Part shown: positions 32,597-41,135 of the stretch, in pieces
Layout: each line of letters opens with the position of its first letter
Numbering within the stretch: the first letter of the stretch is position 1
Assembly: GCF_003003795.1 (NCBI RefSeq)
Contig: NZ_PVWK01000084.1
Span: forward strand, 62,001-126,000
Length of the DNA: 64,000 nucleotides
Reading direction: 5' to 3'
Origin: Stenomitos frigidus ULC18
GTDB lineage: Bacteria; Cyanobacteriota; Cyanobacteriia; Leptolyngbyales; Leptolyngbyaceae
Notes under the pieces: generated by a model
Seen by the model: only the letters and a program-made list of their open reading frames with translations
Told to the model about the DNA's origin: nothing
Database searches by the model: none
Translations under genes and position numbers: made by a program

Positions 32597-32641
32597 AACG
32601 ACATCTCATCCAAAAGACGTTTTACTACACCGCTAGGTAGG

Positions 32642-32660
32642 GGCTTGGCCTTGCCAAGCC
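32642..32660. terminator. GC-rich hairpin between the small ORF and DUF3598 gene
   Basis: GGCTTGGC-CTT-GCCAAGCC forms an 8-bp perfect stem with a 3-nt loop, preceded by GTAGGG. It lies in a convergent interval and could serve both strands. The GTAGGGGC head also occurs at the 60299 and 62395 repeats. Confidence 0.5.
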
Positions 32661-32676
32661 TCCTCATGCTATGACC

Positions 32677-33543
32677 CTACAGTTTGGCAAGCTTCCGCTC
32701 AGTGACCAGAGTGAGGCTGCTCCATTCCCCCTTCTTGTCGTAACTGCGAATCATCCGCTGACGCTGGTCAGCCTGAAGGAGCCAGCCCACCTCCAAAAAG
32801 AAGGAATGACCCGTTTTAATGTAAACGGGACTGCTTGCCGAGGCTCCATCTGGCAGCAACAGCACCTGCACAGGCAATGAGCCTTGATCAAACTGCAAGC
32901 GAGAACCGTTGACGATCGCGGTCGATTGCACGATTGTTCCACCACCTTCACCAAACGTTAGTTGCTGCGCTATTTGATTCTCCTCAGTACGACTGATTTG
33001 CAAGTGCGTCGAATACGTGGTGGGCGATCGCAAATCTGGATAGATTGTGACGGCTTCTCCCTGCCACTGGCCCAACAGATCGTCTAATGTCAATGGCGGA
33101 CGCTCGGCAGCAGGACTCCCAGTGCGGTGTTCACGAATGAGCGTGAGTTGAGCAAGTTGGCTTTCGCGATCAAAGAGCTGCACTAACCGCAAACGCCGAT
33201 CGCCCGCCATCAGCCCCAGCTCAGCGCCAAATTCTGAAAAGGGTGCAAACTGCATGGAGCCTTGAGAAAACGCACCATCCTCAAAAAACAATACGCCTCG
33301 ACCGAGCGCACTGTAGACCAACACTTTTTCATCGATCGGCTCACTGTCTTGAACCAACTCGTCTGCGGCGGTTGGTGAGGCGTAGCGTTGGATCGTTTGG
33401 CGAATCGTTTGGTTATGATCTAATCCTTCGAGCGACACGATCGTCGGTACGTCTTCGCGTAACTCTCCCGCAGGCAAAAAAAGAGTAAATGACCCGTGCC
33501 ATTCACCCAGATTTTTTAGTAAGCATTGCCATTGAGATTGCAT
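32677..33543 (-). CDS. DUF3598 family protein
   Basis: The 288-residue protein fits the cyanobacterial DUF3598 family, a double lipocalin-like beta-barrel of unknown function. The N-terminal half opens WQCLLKNLGEWHGSFTLFLP and contains VSLEGLDHNQTIRQT. The second barrel begins LDDLLGQWQGEAVTIYPDL. Both share the GxWxG lipocalin-type entrance (GEWHGSF, GQWQGEA), so two tandem calycin units are likely. It starts at ATG 33543. It has no membrane segment and stands alone. Confidence 0.85.
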   Translation of the reverse strand: MQSQWQCLLKNLGEWHGSFTLFLPAGELREDVPTIVSLEGLDHNQTIRQTIQRYASPTAADELVQDSEPIDEKVLVYSALGRGVLFFEDGAFSQGSMQFAPFSEFGAELGLMAGDRRLRLVQLFDRESQLAQLTLIREHRTGSPAAERPPLTLDDLLGQWQGEAVTIYPDLRSPTTYSTHLQISRTEENQIAQQLTFGEGGGTIVQSTAIVNGSRLQFDQGSLPVQVLLLPDGASASSPVYIKTGHSFFLEVGWLLQADQRQRMIRSYDKKGEWSSLTLVTERKLAKL

Positions 33544-33661
33544 GGAGAGATGAAACGTTTGAGTTTTGAGTCAGGCGTAGGGTGTCTTAGATATCGCCGT
33601 AACGCACCATTAGACCATGCTTTTCAATGATGGGCGGGTGATCGGGCTAACGTCATCGGCG

Positions 33662-34564
33662 TCATTTCACTGCAATCCGTCGTACGGCAAACAAACTACC
33701 CATCACACCAACGGAACCGCCAAAACCTAGCAAAATTAGGGGCAGAAGTACCATCCGTAGAGGGCTAATTTGCACTCCACTAGCCAGAAATTGCACGAAT
33801 TCGGGCTGTTGAGCGAGTAAGCCATTGAGAAAGTGCTGAATACTGCTGATAAGCCCCCAGGACAAGACAGCGCCTGCAAGGCCGAACGCCACCCCTTGGA
33901 GGATAAACGGTAGATAAATCCAACTGGTTGTTGCGCCAACTAATTGCATCACCTCAATTTCTCGTTTGCGCGACATGACGATGAGACGAATCGTTGTCGT
34001 AATGACCGCGATCGCCGTTAGCGTCAGCAGCGTTGTCACTGTCAGGCTAATCCAACTTAAGCCCCGGTTGAGTTGACTGACACGCTGTACCGCTTCGTCC
34101 ACATACTGCACTTCATCCACACCCTCGACCTTCGCGAGCGCCTGGGCCACCGTGGGCACATCTTGCGGCGATCGGGCTTTGACCTTGAGCTGATCAACGA
34201 GGGGGTTGCCGTCCAGCTGTTTGGTAGCACCGTTAATATCCGATACACCCAAATCCTTGACCAGTGCAGCCCATGCAACTTCCTTAGAAACAGCCTGCGC
34301 GTCTACCACTCCCGGTAAGGCGGCGACGATTGGTTTCAGCGTTTCTGCCTGTACGCCGGTATCCAGGTAAACCGATACCTCTAACTGACTGCCAAACTGA
34401 TTCAGCAAGCCTTCCAGTTGCCAAGAGGCCCGGAGGCTGGTACCAAACAGAAACAAGAGTACGGTCACAGTGCTGATGGCTGCCCAATTCATCCAGCCAC
34501 CCCGCCGCAACCCCAGTAGCGTCTCGCGGAGCAAGTAATCGAGCTTGGTCAGAAATTGAACCAC
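33662..34564 (-). CDS. ftsX: FtsX-like cell-division permease
   Basis: This 300-residue protein has the FtsX layout: cytoplasmic start, first helix (WAAISTVTVLLFLFGTSL), an extracellular domain of about 110 residues (LEVSVYLDTGVQAETL... FtsX_ECD), then three helices (LSWISLTVTTLLTLTAIAVI and two more). FtsEX relays division signals to peptidoglycan hydrolases. It starts at GTG 34564 with GAGGG upstream. ftsE is not adjacent on this window. Confidence 0.93.
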   Translation of the reverse strand: MVQFLTKLDYLLRETLLGLRRGGWMNWAAISTVTVLLFLFGTSLRASWQLEGLLNQFGSQLEVSVYLDTGVQAETLKPIVAALPGVVDAQAVSKEVAWAALVKDLGVSDINGATKQLDGNPLVDQLKVKARSPQDVPTVAQALAKVEGVDEVQYVDEAVQRVSQLNRGLSWISLTVTTLLTLTAIAVITTTIRLIVMSRKREIEVMQLVGATTSWIYLPFILQGVAFGLAGAVLSWGLISSIQHFLNGLLAQQPEFVQFLASGVQISPLRMVLLPLILLGFGGSVGVMGSLFAVRRIAVK

Positions 34565-34585
34565 ACGTGTTCCCTCAATGTCTGT

Positions 34586-35002
34586 CTATTCGTCCTCATC
34601 AAGATGCTCTGCGACCTCGCGATACAAATTGAGAACGTGGCTGTCCTTGAGACAATAAAACACATTTCGCCCTTGCTTGCGATAGCTCACCAGGCGCATT
34701 GCCCGTAACGCACGGAGTTGATGTGAAACCGCTGATTCAGTCATTTTGACTGCAGAAGCCAGATCACAAACGCAGAGCTCTTGCATTGCGAGTGCCGACA
34801 CAATGCGAAGACGGTTGGCATCGCCCAGCAAGCTAAAAAACTCTGCCATGCGCTGCGATTTTTCGACGCTAAGTAGGCTGCGGTGCAACTGACGCACACT
34901 AGACAGGTCTACTGGGTGCTGAACCGTACAGTTAAGCTCCACTTCTAAGGGGGAGGCATCGATTGCAAGCTGATTAGCAGCAGTGGGTTTAAGGCGAGGC
35001 AT
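34586..35002 (-). CDS. SmtB/ArsR-family metal-responsive repressor
   Basis: The protein of about 138 residues has a winged helix typical of SmtB/ZiaR/BxmR: FFSLLGDANRLRIVSALAMQELCVCDLASAVKMTESAVSHQLRALRAMRLV. ELCVCDLA retains the CxC metal-sensing pair of the alpha-3N site. The C-terminal helix DSHVLNLYREVAEHLDEDE carries the Asp, His, His and Glu ligands of the alpha-5 zinc site. It therefore probably senses zinc and possibly also thiophilic metals. ATG 35002 is used; an upstream TTG at 35065 adds 21 atypical residues. No metallothionein or P-type ATPase gene is adjacent. Confidence 0.88.
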   Translation of the reverse strand: MPRLKPTAANQLAIDASPLEVELNCTVQHPVDLSSVRQLHRSLLSVEKSQRMAEFFSLLGDANRLRIVSALAMQELCVCDLASAVKMTESAVSHQLRALRAMRLVSYRKQGRNVFYCLKDSHVLNLYREVAEHLDEDE

Positions 35003-35410
35003 TGCTGATCCGTAAGGACAGGGACGTGTAAGTTTTAATCGATTGTAAGGAGAGCCTGCGACCAATTAAAGCAAATCAAATGAGAAAACGAACGTGCAGA
35101 CCTTCGAGAAAGTCTTACGTCTCCTAAATAATAGGACAGGTTCATCGGGAATAGGACATTTGAAGCGTCACTCAAAACCACATCCCATACCAACATTTTT
35201 TACGAAGATCAGCGCGCTTGCCCAACTTTCGTTTCAGCCTCTCAGTAACGCAGTAGGCACGATCGACGTTGTAAGACCGCTATTAAGTAGGTTAAAGTCA
35301 ACCAAGTCAGGCAATTGTCCCATGTAAACCGCTTCGCTCAATGCAGCCGGATCGATGAGCAATTTCTGATAAAATCTTATAAAAAGTTAAGAATTAGCTA
35401 CTACTCCCTC
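35003..35410. other. Divergent region between the SmtB-like gene and ycf39
   Basis: About 400 bases hold both promoters. I looked for the 12-2-12 SmtB operator dyad and saw no convincing match. Short open frames here do not resemble known proteins. Confidence 0.4.
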
Positions 35411-36391
35411 ATGAATCTATTAATTGTGGGTGCCACCGGCACTTTAGGAAGACAGATCACCCGCCGGGCACTAGATGAGGGCTACAAAGTTCGCTGTCTA
35501 GTCCGTAGCGTTAAAAAAGCGGGTTTTTTGAAGGAGTGGGGCGCTGAGCTAGTCACTGGTGATCTCTGTGCACCGGAAACGCTGCCGTCAGCGTTAGAAG
35601 GCATTGACGCTGTGATTGATGCAGCAACGACACGAGCCACCGATTCGCTTAACATCAAGCAAGTGGACTGGGAAGGCAACGTCAACCTCATTCAGGCAGC
35701 GAAAACGGCGAACGTCAAACGGTTTATTTTCTTTTCGATTCTGGATGCTGAAAAATATCCTGAAGTGCCTTTGATGGAGCTCAAGCGCTGTGCCGAACTC
35801 TTTTTGGCAGAGTCGGGGCTGAACTATACCATTTTGCGTCCTTGCGGCTTTTTGCAGGGGTTGATCGGTCAATATGCGATTCCCGTGCTGGAAGGGCAGT
35901 CGGTCTGGGTCATGGGAGAGACTTCGCCCACTGCGTACATGGATACGCAAGATGTGGCTAAGTTTGCCATTCAAGCGCTGAAGGTGCCCGAAACCGAGAA
36001 TAAAACGTTTCCGGTTGTTGGGTCACGTGCTTGGGGAGCCTACGAAATTATTCGCTTGTGTGAGCGACTGTCAGGACGTGATGCGAAGATCACACGCATG
36101 CCGATCGGTCTCATGCGAACCGTTCGCCGGATTACACGCTTTTTTCAGTGGACATGGAATATTTCCGATCGCCTTGCCTTTGCAGAAGTGGTGTCTGCTG
36201 GTAAACCACTGACTGCGCAGATGGATGAGGTTTACACGACATTCAAGCTTGACCCCAGCGAGACGACGACTCTGGAGGCCTATATGCAAGATTACTTCAG
36301 CCGTATTCTCAAGAAGCTGAAGGAGCTTGACTATGAAAAGTCTAAAGGCAAAAAGAAAACCGATCAAAAGCGAACCTACCCCAGATTTTAG
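35411..36391 (+). CDS. ycf39: Ycf39 photosystem II assembly factor (NmrA-like SDR)
   Basis: Ycf39 (plant HCF244) is an atypical SDR that binds Hlips and chlorophyll synthase and aids D1 synthesis and chlorophyll insertion. The 326-residue length matches. The NmrA-type nucleotide motif is MNLLIVGATGTLGRQITRRA. Conserved blocks include GAELVTGDLCAPETL, VKRFIFFSILDAEKYP, PLMELKRCAELFLAESGLNYTILRPCGFLQGLIGQYA and TAYMDTQDVAKFA. The start is ATG 35411; an in-frame extension to 35315 is not family-like. The C-terminus is Lys-rich. The hli gene of this window encodes a likely type of partner. Confidence 0.93.
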   Translation: MNLLIVGATGTLGRQITRRALDEGYKVRCLVRSVKKAGFLKEWGAELVTGDLCAPETLPSALEGIDAVIDAATTRATDSLNIKQVDWEGNVNLIQAAKTANVKRFIFFSILDAEKYPEVPLMELKRCAELFLAESGLNYTILRPCGFLQGLIGQYAIPVLEGQSVWVMGETSPTAYMDTQDVAKFAIQALKVPETENKTFPVVGSRAWGAYEIIRLCERLSGRDAKITRMPIGLMRTVRRITRFFQWTWNISDRLAFAEVVSAGKPLTAQMDEVYTTFKLDPSETTTLEAYMQDYFSRILKKLKELDYEKSKGKKKTDQKRTYPRF

Positions 36392-36465
36392 AGTGTCCAG
36401 GTAGTCTGCTCAAAATGGTATAGTCCCTAATACTCAATCATTGACCCATCAGCCGAGCCTTCGTC

Positions 36466-37383
36466 GTGCCTAAAGCTGGCATTATTTACAATGACATTAA
36501 GCCTATCGCTTGTCGCACTGCTGAAGAAGTGAAAGACAAGCTGATAGCGTATGGCTGGGAGGTCTTTTTAGCAACGGGTGCTGGCGGCATCCTGGGCTAT
36601 TCTGACCCACAAGGTCCTGTTTGCCACATGCCGATCGACTACTTGAATCCACCAGGCTTCGATCGCGACATGGCCTTTGCGATCGTGCTGGGTGGCGATG
36701 GGACGGTCTTGTCCGCCTTTCGACAGGTCGCTCCTTACGGTATCCCGCTGCTGACTGTCAATACAGGGCACATGGGTTTTCTCACGGAAACCTATCTACA
36801 CCATTTACCGCTCGCACTTGAGGGCATCTTAGCCAACGAGTACGAGGTTGAAGAGCGGGCGATGCTGCGGGTGCAAGTGTACCGTGAAGACGACCTTCTC
36901 TGGGAAGCCCTTTGCCTGAATGAAATGGTCATTCATCGCGAACCGTTGACCAGCATGTGCCATTTTGAAGTCAAAATTGGTCATCATGCGCCTGTCGATA
37001 TTGCAGCCGATGGGTTAATCGTCTCAACACCAACAGGCTCAACGGCTTACTCACTCTCGGCCGGTGGCCCAGTCGTCACACCCGGTGTGCCTGTCCTTCA
37101 GTTGGTGCCCATCTGCCCCCATTCGTTAGCATCGCGGGCGCTAGTTTTTGCGGATACTGAGCCAGTAACTATTTTCCCTGCTACACCCAATCGGATGGTG
37201 ATGGTAGTGGATGGTAATGGTGGTTGCTACGTCTTTCCAGAAGATCGGGTGCGGATTGAGCGATCGCAGTACCACGCCCGGTTCATTCGGCTCCGATCGC
37301 CAGAATTTTTTCATCTTCTGCGCGAAAAGCTCGGCTGGGGCATGCCTCACGTCGCCAAACCGACCTCGGTTGAGCTACCCTAA
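36466..37383 (+). CDS. nadK: NAD kinase
   Basis: NAD kinase makes NADP from NAD and ATP or polyphosphate. The 305-residue protein shows [14 protein letters not shown] (GGDGT phosphate loop), [20 protein letters not shown] and [20 protein letters not shown], all signatures of the family. It starts at GTG 36466 (GTGCCTAAAGCTGG) because the family begins [10 protein letters not shown]. It lies 74 bp after ycf39 and 116 bp before the NblR-like gene. Cyanobacteria have two NAD kinases; this one looks like the type that neighbours nblR. Confidence 0.95.
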   Translation: MPKAGIIYNDIKPIACRTAEEVKDKLIAYGWEVFLATGAGGILGYSDPQGPVCHMPIDYLNPPGFDRDMAFAIVLGGDGTVLSAFRQVAPYGIPLLTVNTGHMGFLTETYLHHLPLALEGILANEYEVEERAMLRVQVYREDDLLWEALCLNEMVIHREPLTSMCHFEVKIGHHAPVDIAADGLIVSTPTGSTAYSLSAGGPVVTPGVPVLQLVPICPHSLASRALVFADTEPVTIFPATPNRMVMVVDGNGGCYVFPEDRVRIERSQYHARFIRLRSPEFFHLLREKLGWGMPHVAKPTSVELP

Positions 37384-37499
37384 ACGAAAAATATTGCTGA
37401 GACGTGCTACAACAGGAGGAACATCGCTAGGCATTCATGCTTAATGACGTTTCCGAAAATTCAGCTATCGTGTGATTGCTATCGCTCTCCTAACTGTTT

Positions 37500-38195
37500 A
37501 TGAATAGCGTTCTTCCTGACTCGACGCCCTGCGTGCTCCTGGTAGAAACCGATGAAGCACTGGCTAACCATGTCAGCCTTGACCTAAAAGAGTCTGGTTA
37601 CGACATCGTTATGGCACCCGATGCCGTGGGTGGTCTGCGTCAGGCTACAGAGCTACAGCCATCGCTGATTGTGGTCGATCGCATGTTGGCTGGCGAGTCG
37701 GGGCTGTGGTTCTGCAACCGTCTGCGCTCACTGGGCAACCGCGTCCCCGTTCTGCTGATGATGGCGCGAGACAGTGTAGACGATCGCGTTGCCTGCCTGG
37801 AGTCGGGTGCGGATGACTACTTTCTGAAGCCATATCGTACAGAAGAGTTTCTGCGACTCGTACGCCTCTACCTACAGCCCGATAATCCCACCAGCGAACG
37901 GTTGCGCTTTGGCGATTTGATGCTGGATCTTGCGACTCGCCGCGCGTTGCGTAATGGACGAGCGATCGATCTGACGATGAAAGAATTTGAACTCCTCAAA
38001 TACCTGATGGAGCATCCCCGCGAAGTGCTTACCCGTGAGCAAATTTTGGAAAACGTGTGGGGCTATGATTTTGTCGGTGAATCGAACGTTATTGAGGTTT
38101 ATATCCGCTACCTGCGCCTAAAAATTGAGGATGAAGGTGAAAAGCGCCTCATCCAAACGGTGCGCGGTGTCGGTTATGTGATGCGGGAAGCTTGA
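37500..38195 (+). CDS. nblR: OmpR/PhoB-type response regulator, NblR-like
   Basis: The 231-residue protein has a receiver domain (CVLLVETDEALANHVSLDL, phosphorylatable Asp in LIVVDRMLAGESGL, Lys in DDYFLKPYRTEEF) and a winged-helix DNA-binding domain (MKEFELLKYLMEHPREVLTREQILENVWGY). The first acidic pocket is VETDEAL instead of the usual VDDD, a feature I associate with NblR, the non-bleaching regulator needed for phycobilisome breakdown in stress. No kinase gene is adjacent. The NblR assignment is by resemblance and could be checked by phylogeny. Confidence 0.8.
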   Translation: MNSVLPDSTPCVLLVETDEALANHVSLDLKESGYDIVMAPDAVGGLRQATELQPSLIVVDRMLAGESGLWFCNRLRSLGNRVPVLLMMARDSVDDRVACLESGADDYFLKPYRTEEFLRLVRLYLQPDNPTSERLRFGDLMLDLATRRALRNGRAIDLTMKEFELLKYLMEHPREVLTREQILENVWGYDFVGESNVIEVYIRYLRLKIEDEGEKRLIQTVRGVGYVMREA

Positions 38196-38204
38196 ACCAA
38201 TTCT

Positions 38205-38232
38205 GTAGGTAGGTGACATATAACCTACCTAC
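38205..38232. terminator. Hairpin after the NblR-like gene
   Basis: GTAGGTAGGT and ACCTACCTAC form a perfect 10-bp stem around an 8-nt loop, 10 bp after the stop. No T-run follows. It resembles the other intergenic GTAGG-type hairpins in the window. Confidence 0.6.
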
Positions 38233-38288
38233 CGAGGTGAACGCTTTTCCTGGAGCCTCGTCTGAAGTAATAGAACGTTGAATGGATT

Positions 38289-38864
38289 ATGAAACACAGT
38301 GACGATAGCCCTGTCGAAGCATTGCGGTGGTATCCTGCAGGGCAGTTTACAGGTCTATTATTGGCATGTCTGTTGCTCGGTTGCTCTCCGTCGATTTCAG
38401 ACGCATCTTCTAGTGCTGGTTCATCCTCTACGCCAGCAGCCCCAGCGACTAGCCAATCAGTGACAATGGAAGCCAAAAACGCCGGTCAAAGGCTGCCACT
38501 CTCGGCTCAGATGACGGTTGCTGATCAGGTGATTCGGCTCGAAGTTGCACGGACTATGGAGCAACAAGAAATTGGATTGATGTACCGCACGGAGTTGGCG
38601 AAAGACCAGGGCATGGTGTTTCAGTTTGATCCACCGCGCCGCACTGCTTTTTGGATGAAGAACACCTTGATTCCTTTGGATATGGTGTTTCTGCTCAAGG
38701 GTAAGGTACAGGCAATTGCTAGTAATGTTCCGCCTTGTAAGGATGACCCTTGCCCCACGTATGGTCCCAAGGCGTTAGTTGATCAGGTCATCGAGCTACG
38801 GGCTGGGCGGGCGTTTGAACTGGGGCTGAAGCAGGGCGATCGTATCGTGCTTCAAAAACTGTAA
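38289..38864 (+). CDS. DUF192 lipoprotein
   Basis: The 191-residue protein has a lipoprotein-type N-terminus (FTGLLLACLLLGCSPS, lipobox LLGC), a Ser/Ala-rich linker, then a DUF192 domain (about 75-190): LEVARTMEQQEIGLMYRTEL, MVFQFDPPRRTAFWMKNTLIPLDMVFL and NVPPCKDDPCPTYGP. DUF192 is a small beta-barrel found in bacteria and archaea, of unknown function. The Cys pair in CKDDPC is typical of the cyanobacterial branch. It starts at ATG 38289. Confidence 0.9.
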   Translation: MKHSDDSPVEALRWYPAGQFTGLLLACLLLGCSPSISDASSSAGSSSTPAAPATSQSVTMEAKNAGQRLPLSAQMTVADQVIRLEVARTMEQQEIGLMYRTELAKDQGMVFQFDPPRRTAFWMKNTLIPLDMVFLLKGKVQAIASNVPPCKDDPCPTYGPKALVDQVIELRAGRAFELGLKQGDRIVLQKL

Positions 38865-39522
38865 CCAAGTCGTCCATCTGTTCTACTATCCTGAAGTTTA
38901 CATATCTTCTAACGCGCTTCGGTCTTTTGGCACCCAGATACGGTAACCTTTCGGGAGATAGAGTCGAGCGTTGATCGCTGTTGCTATCTTTAGCGTCTAA
39001 GCCTTATTGATGCCTGCTCCTGCTCGATGAGGCGATTGCCTTTAGGTCAGTCATGAAGACCGCAGTAAGCTTTTATGGTGTGTTGGGTAGTTACAAGTAA
39101 ACGTTGAGCTGTCAACATACAGCCTTGGGCGTGTTAGACAACTCATGTAGCCGATCGTGGTGCGTTAAGCATTGATCTGGAGCCCCATCGCTTTGACAGT
39201 TTCGAACGATCGGTGGCTCAGTGCTTGCTCAGGCGTTAAGTGAAAAAGCTGAAAGAGACTTTTGTGCAACGCCGTACCTCTGTAGATTCGCAGATGTCTT
39301 TCGTGGTTGAGCCTGCTTAAGTAAGCAGTAGTGCAACAGCTTAGCGAAACATGGCAGAAAGTAGATAGCGCTTGATGCCTGCCTTTCTGATGCAAACTAC
39401 ATAGTCCAACGAAAAACTACATAGTCCACCGAAAATTATATAGACAGATTAAAGACTGTCTGGCAGCCTTCTCAGCAAACAGTTCCTTGATCCACAATAG
39501 TGTCCTAGTCAGGAGGCGAACA
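38865..39522. other. Long intergenic region with a tandem 20-bp repeat
   Basis: These 658 bases contain no supported gene. A minus-strand frame (39165-39395, TTG start) has a plausible-looking C-terminal half but no recognised family and is left uncalled. Near the right end two adjacent 20-bp units, AACTACATAGTCCA(A/C)CGAAA, start at 39395 and 39415, followed by a degenerate third (TTATATAG). They lie about 90 bp upstream of the DUF2949 gene and may be regulatory. Confidence 0.5.
39395..39434. repeat. Two tandem 20-bp direct repeats
   Basis: AACTACATAGTCCAACGAAA and AACTACATAGTCCACCGAAA are head to tail with one difference. Direct repeats of this size at one promoter suggest tandem activator sites. 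Confidence 0.65.
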
Positions 39523-39717
39523 ATGACGGCACCAACCACCTACTCTCGTTTTATTCGGTTTCTACAGGAAGACCTGGCGATTTCAGCTGCCTCGATCGCG
39601 ATCGCCCTCCGTCACAGAGAACACGATCCTGGCCCGTTGCCGATGATTCTTTGGCAGTATGGTTTAGTAACGCTTGAGCAGTTGGATCAAATCTACGACT
39701 GGCTTGAACAAGCATGA
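39523..39717 (+). CDS. DUF2949 family protein
   Basis: The 64-residue protein SRFIRFLQEDLAISAASIAIALRHREHDPGPLPMILWQYGLVTLEQLDQIYDWLE is a clean member of the cyanobacterial DUF2949 family, a small helical domain of unknown function. The start is ATG 39523 with AGGAGG at 7-8 nt, a textbook SD; a longer frame from 39487 is unlikely. A perfect palindromic terminator follows about 100 bp downstream. Confidence 0.88.
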   Translation: MTAPTTYSRFIRFLQEDLAISAASIAIALRHREHDPGPLPMILWQYGLVTLEQLDQIYDWLEQA

Positions 39718-39815
39718 GCGGTCGATCATTGCCTTCAGAGCCTGAACCACTGCTCTTTAATGCGGCTATAACGTCTTTGGTAGCCCTGACAGCAAGCTAT
39801 CTGGCTGTAATAAGG

Positions 39816-39847
39816 AAAAGAGCGGACTAAGCTTAGTCCGCTCTTTT
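39816..39847. terminator. Perfect 32-bp palindromic terminator
   Basis: AAAAGAGCGGACTAAG and CTTAGTCCGCTCTTTT form a perfect dyad with A- and T-runs at both ends. It can terminate in either direction and insulates the DUF2949 gene from the next one. Confidence 0.9.
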
Positions 39848-39905
39848 GGTTTGTAGTGTAGCTTACTGTAGCCAATCGCTTGTGAAATGATGTAACCTCC
39901 GGAAG

Positions 39906-41033
39906 ATGAAGAAAGTAGTGTACTTGCGGCTGGCTGGAGTTTTGCTGCTATTAGCTTTACCCGTTGGGGTGGGAGCTTGGGCGGTCAATTCGCTGCGCTC
40001 TCAACAACTTTCTGGCTGCATGTCGCTGGATGAAGGCGGCACCCAAGCGGATGATTCGGTAGCAGCGACGCTTTACTGCGCCCAAGCGAGTGCGGGTCAG
40101 CAAACCATTGACGGTCTGTCAGAAGCGATCAGACTGGCACGTCTGGTACCTTCAGATCATCCTCTGGAGGCACAGAGCCTTCAACTAGTAGAGCAAGCCT
40201 CGCAAAAGCTGCTGGAATTAGCTGAAAACTCTTTCCAGGCTGGCAATCTAGAGGAAGCGATCGGCACAGCTCGTCGCATTCCAGCCATAACTGCCGCCTA
40301 CAAAACTGCCGATGAGCGGATTAAGGAATGGCAGTCGGCGTGGGATAAGGCCCAGTCTATTTATACAGATGCACAGGCATCGGCTGACCGTGATCAATGG
40401 GATCAAGCCTTTGGTAAAGCTAGAGAATTGCGGCAGCTAGGCAATCGCTACTGGGACACCGATCGCTATCAGGAATTAGTACAGAAGATTCAGGAAGCAA
40501 AGGAAGGGAAAGCAGCCCAAGCAAAAGCAGAGCGCGATAGCCAAAAAGCTTCTCAGGCAAGATATACGGCTCAGCCCGATATCATGTCGAACTGGCAGCA
40601 AGATCAGGCCCGAGAAGCCACCGAACATCTCAAGCGTGCTCGAAGACTGGCGAGTGCTGGCACTCCCGAAGGATTGCGTGCTGCCACTGATGCGGCTGGG
40701 ATGGTGCTCTACGGTACCCCTCAATATGAGGAGGCACAGCGGTTAGTTGACCGTTGGAATCATCGACTGCAAGACCTTGAAGACCGTCCTTACCTTGCCC
40801 GTGCCATGCAGTTGGCTAGTAAGGGAGATCTGCCATCACTGCAAGCGGCGATCGCAGAAGCCAGTAATGTCAGTTTTGGCAGCGCGCTTTATCAAGAAGC
40901 CCAGGACAAAATTGGTCAATGGACGGACGCAATCCAAAAACTGCATTCACAAGCGTATCCTGAGACATCCGGTGGGAGACAGGTGAGTCCTGCGAATTAT
41001 GCGATCCCACCTGTAAGGTCAAACACACCATAG
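39906..41033 (+). CDS. Membrane-anchored helical-repeat protein
   Basis: The 375-residue protein has one N-terminal membrane helix (LAGVLLLLALPVGVGAWAV), then an extended helical domain with repeats of the pattern A..LA..G..A..AI.EA..I......Y.EAQ..I..W (for example EATEHLKRARRLASAGTP, YLARAMQLASKGDLPSLQAAI, ALYQEAQDKIGQWTDAI). The same repeat type forms the C-terminus of the caspase-like protein at 19614. A basic coiled stretch (AAQAKAERDSQKASQAR) lies in the middle. No catalytic motif is seen. It probably acts as a scaffold. It starts at ATG 39906. Confidence 0.72.
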   Translation: MKKVVYLRLAGVLLLLALPVGVGAWAVNSLRSQQLSGCMSLDEGGTQADDSVAATLYCAQASAGQQTIDGLSEAIRLARLVPSDHPLEAQSLQLVEQASQKLLELAENSFQAGNLEEAIGTARRIPAITAAYKTADERIKEWQSAWDKAQSIYTDAQASADRDQWDQAFGKARELRQLGNRYWDTDRYQELVQKIQEAKEGKAAQAKAERDSQKASQARYTAQPDIMSNWQQDQAREATEHLKRARRLASAGTPEGLRAATDAAGMVLYGTPQYEEAQRLVDRWNHRLQDLEDRPYLARAMQLASKGDLPSLQAAIAEASNVSFGSALYQEAQDKIGQWTDAIQKLHSQAYPETSGGRQVSPANYAIPPVRSNTP

Positions 41034-41090
41034 GGAGGCGATGTACAACCCCGGTACTTGGTTGCTGTAATGCTTTAAACGTGACCTTTG

Positions 41091-41116
41091 TTGAGACGTT
41101 ATAGGTAACGCCTCAA
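41091..41116. terminator. Hairpin between convergent genes
   Basis: TTGAGaCGTTA-TAGG-TAACGcCTCAA pairs over ten base pairs with one mismatch. It resembles the GACGTTA/TAACGTC palindrome after chlP and lies between two convergent genes. Confidence 0.55.
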
Positions 41117-41135
41117 TAAAGGCATGACCACCCGC

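Noticed and set aside
39165-39395. 76-codon minus-strand frame (TTG start)
   Set aside because: The C-terminal half looks protein-like (QLFHLTPEQALSHRSFETVK), but I found no family, SD or partner. It could be a decayed gene fragment, so it is mentioned only in the intergenic entry.
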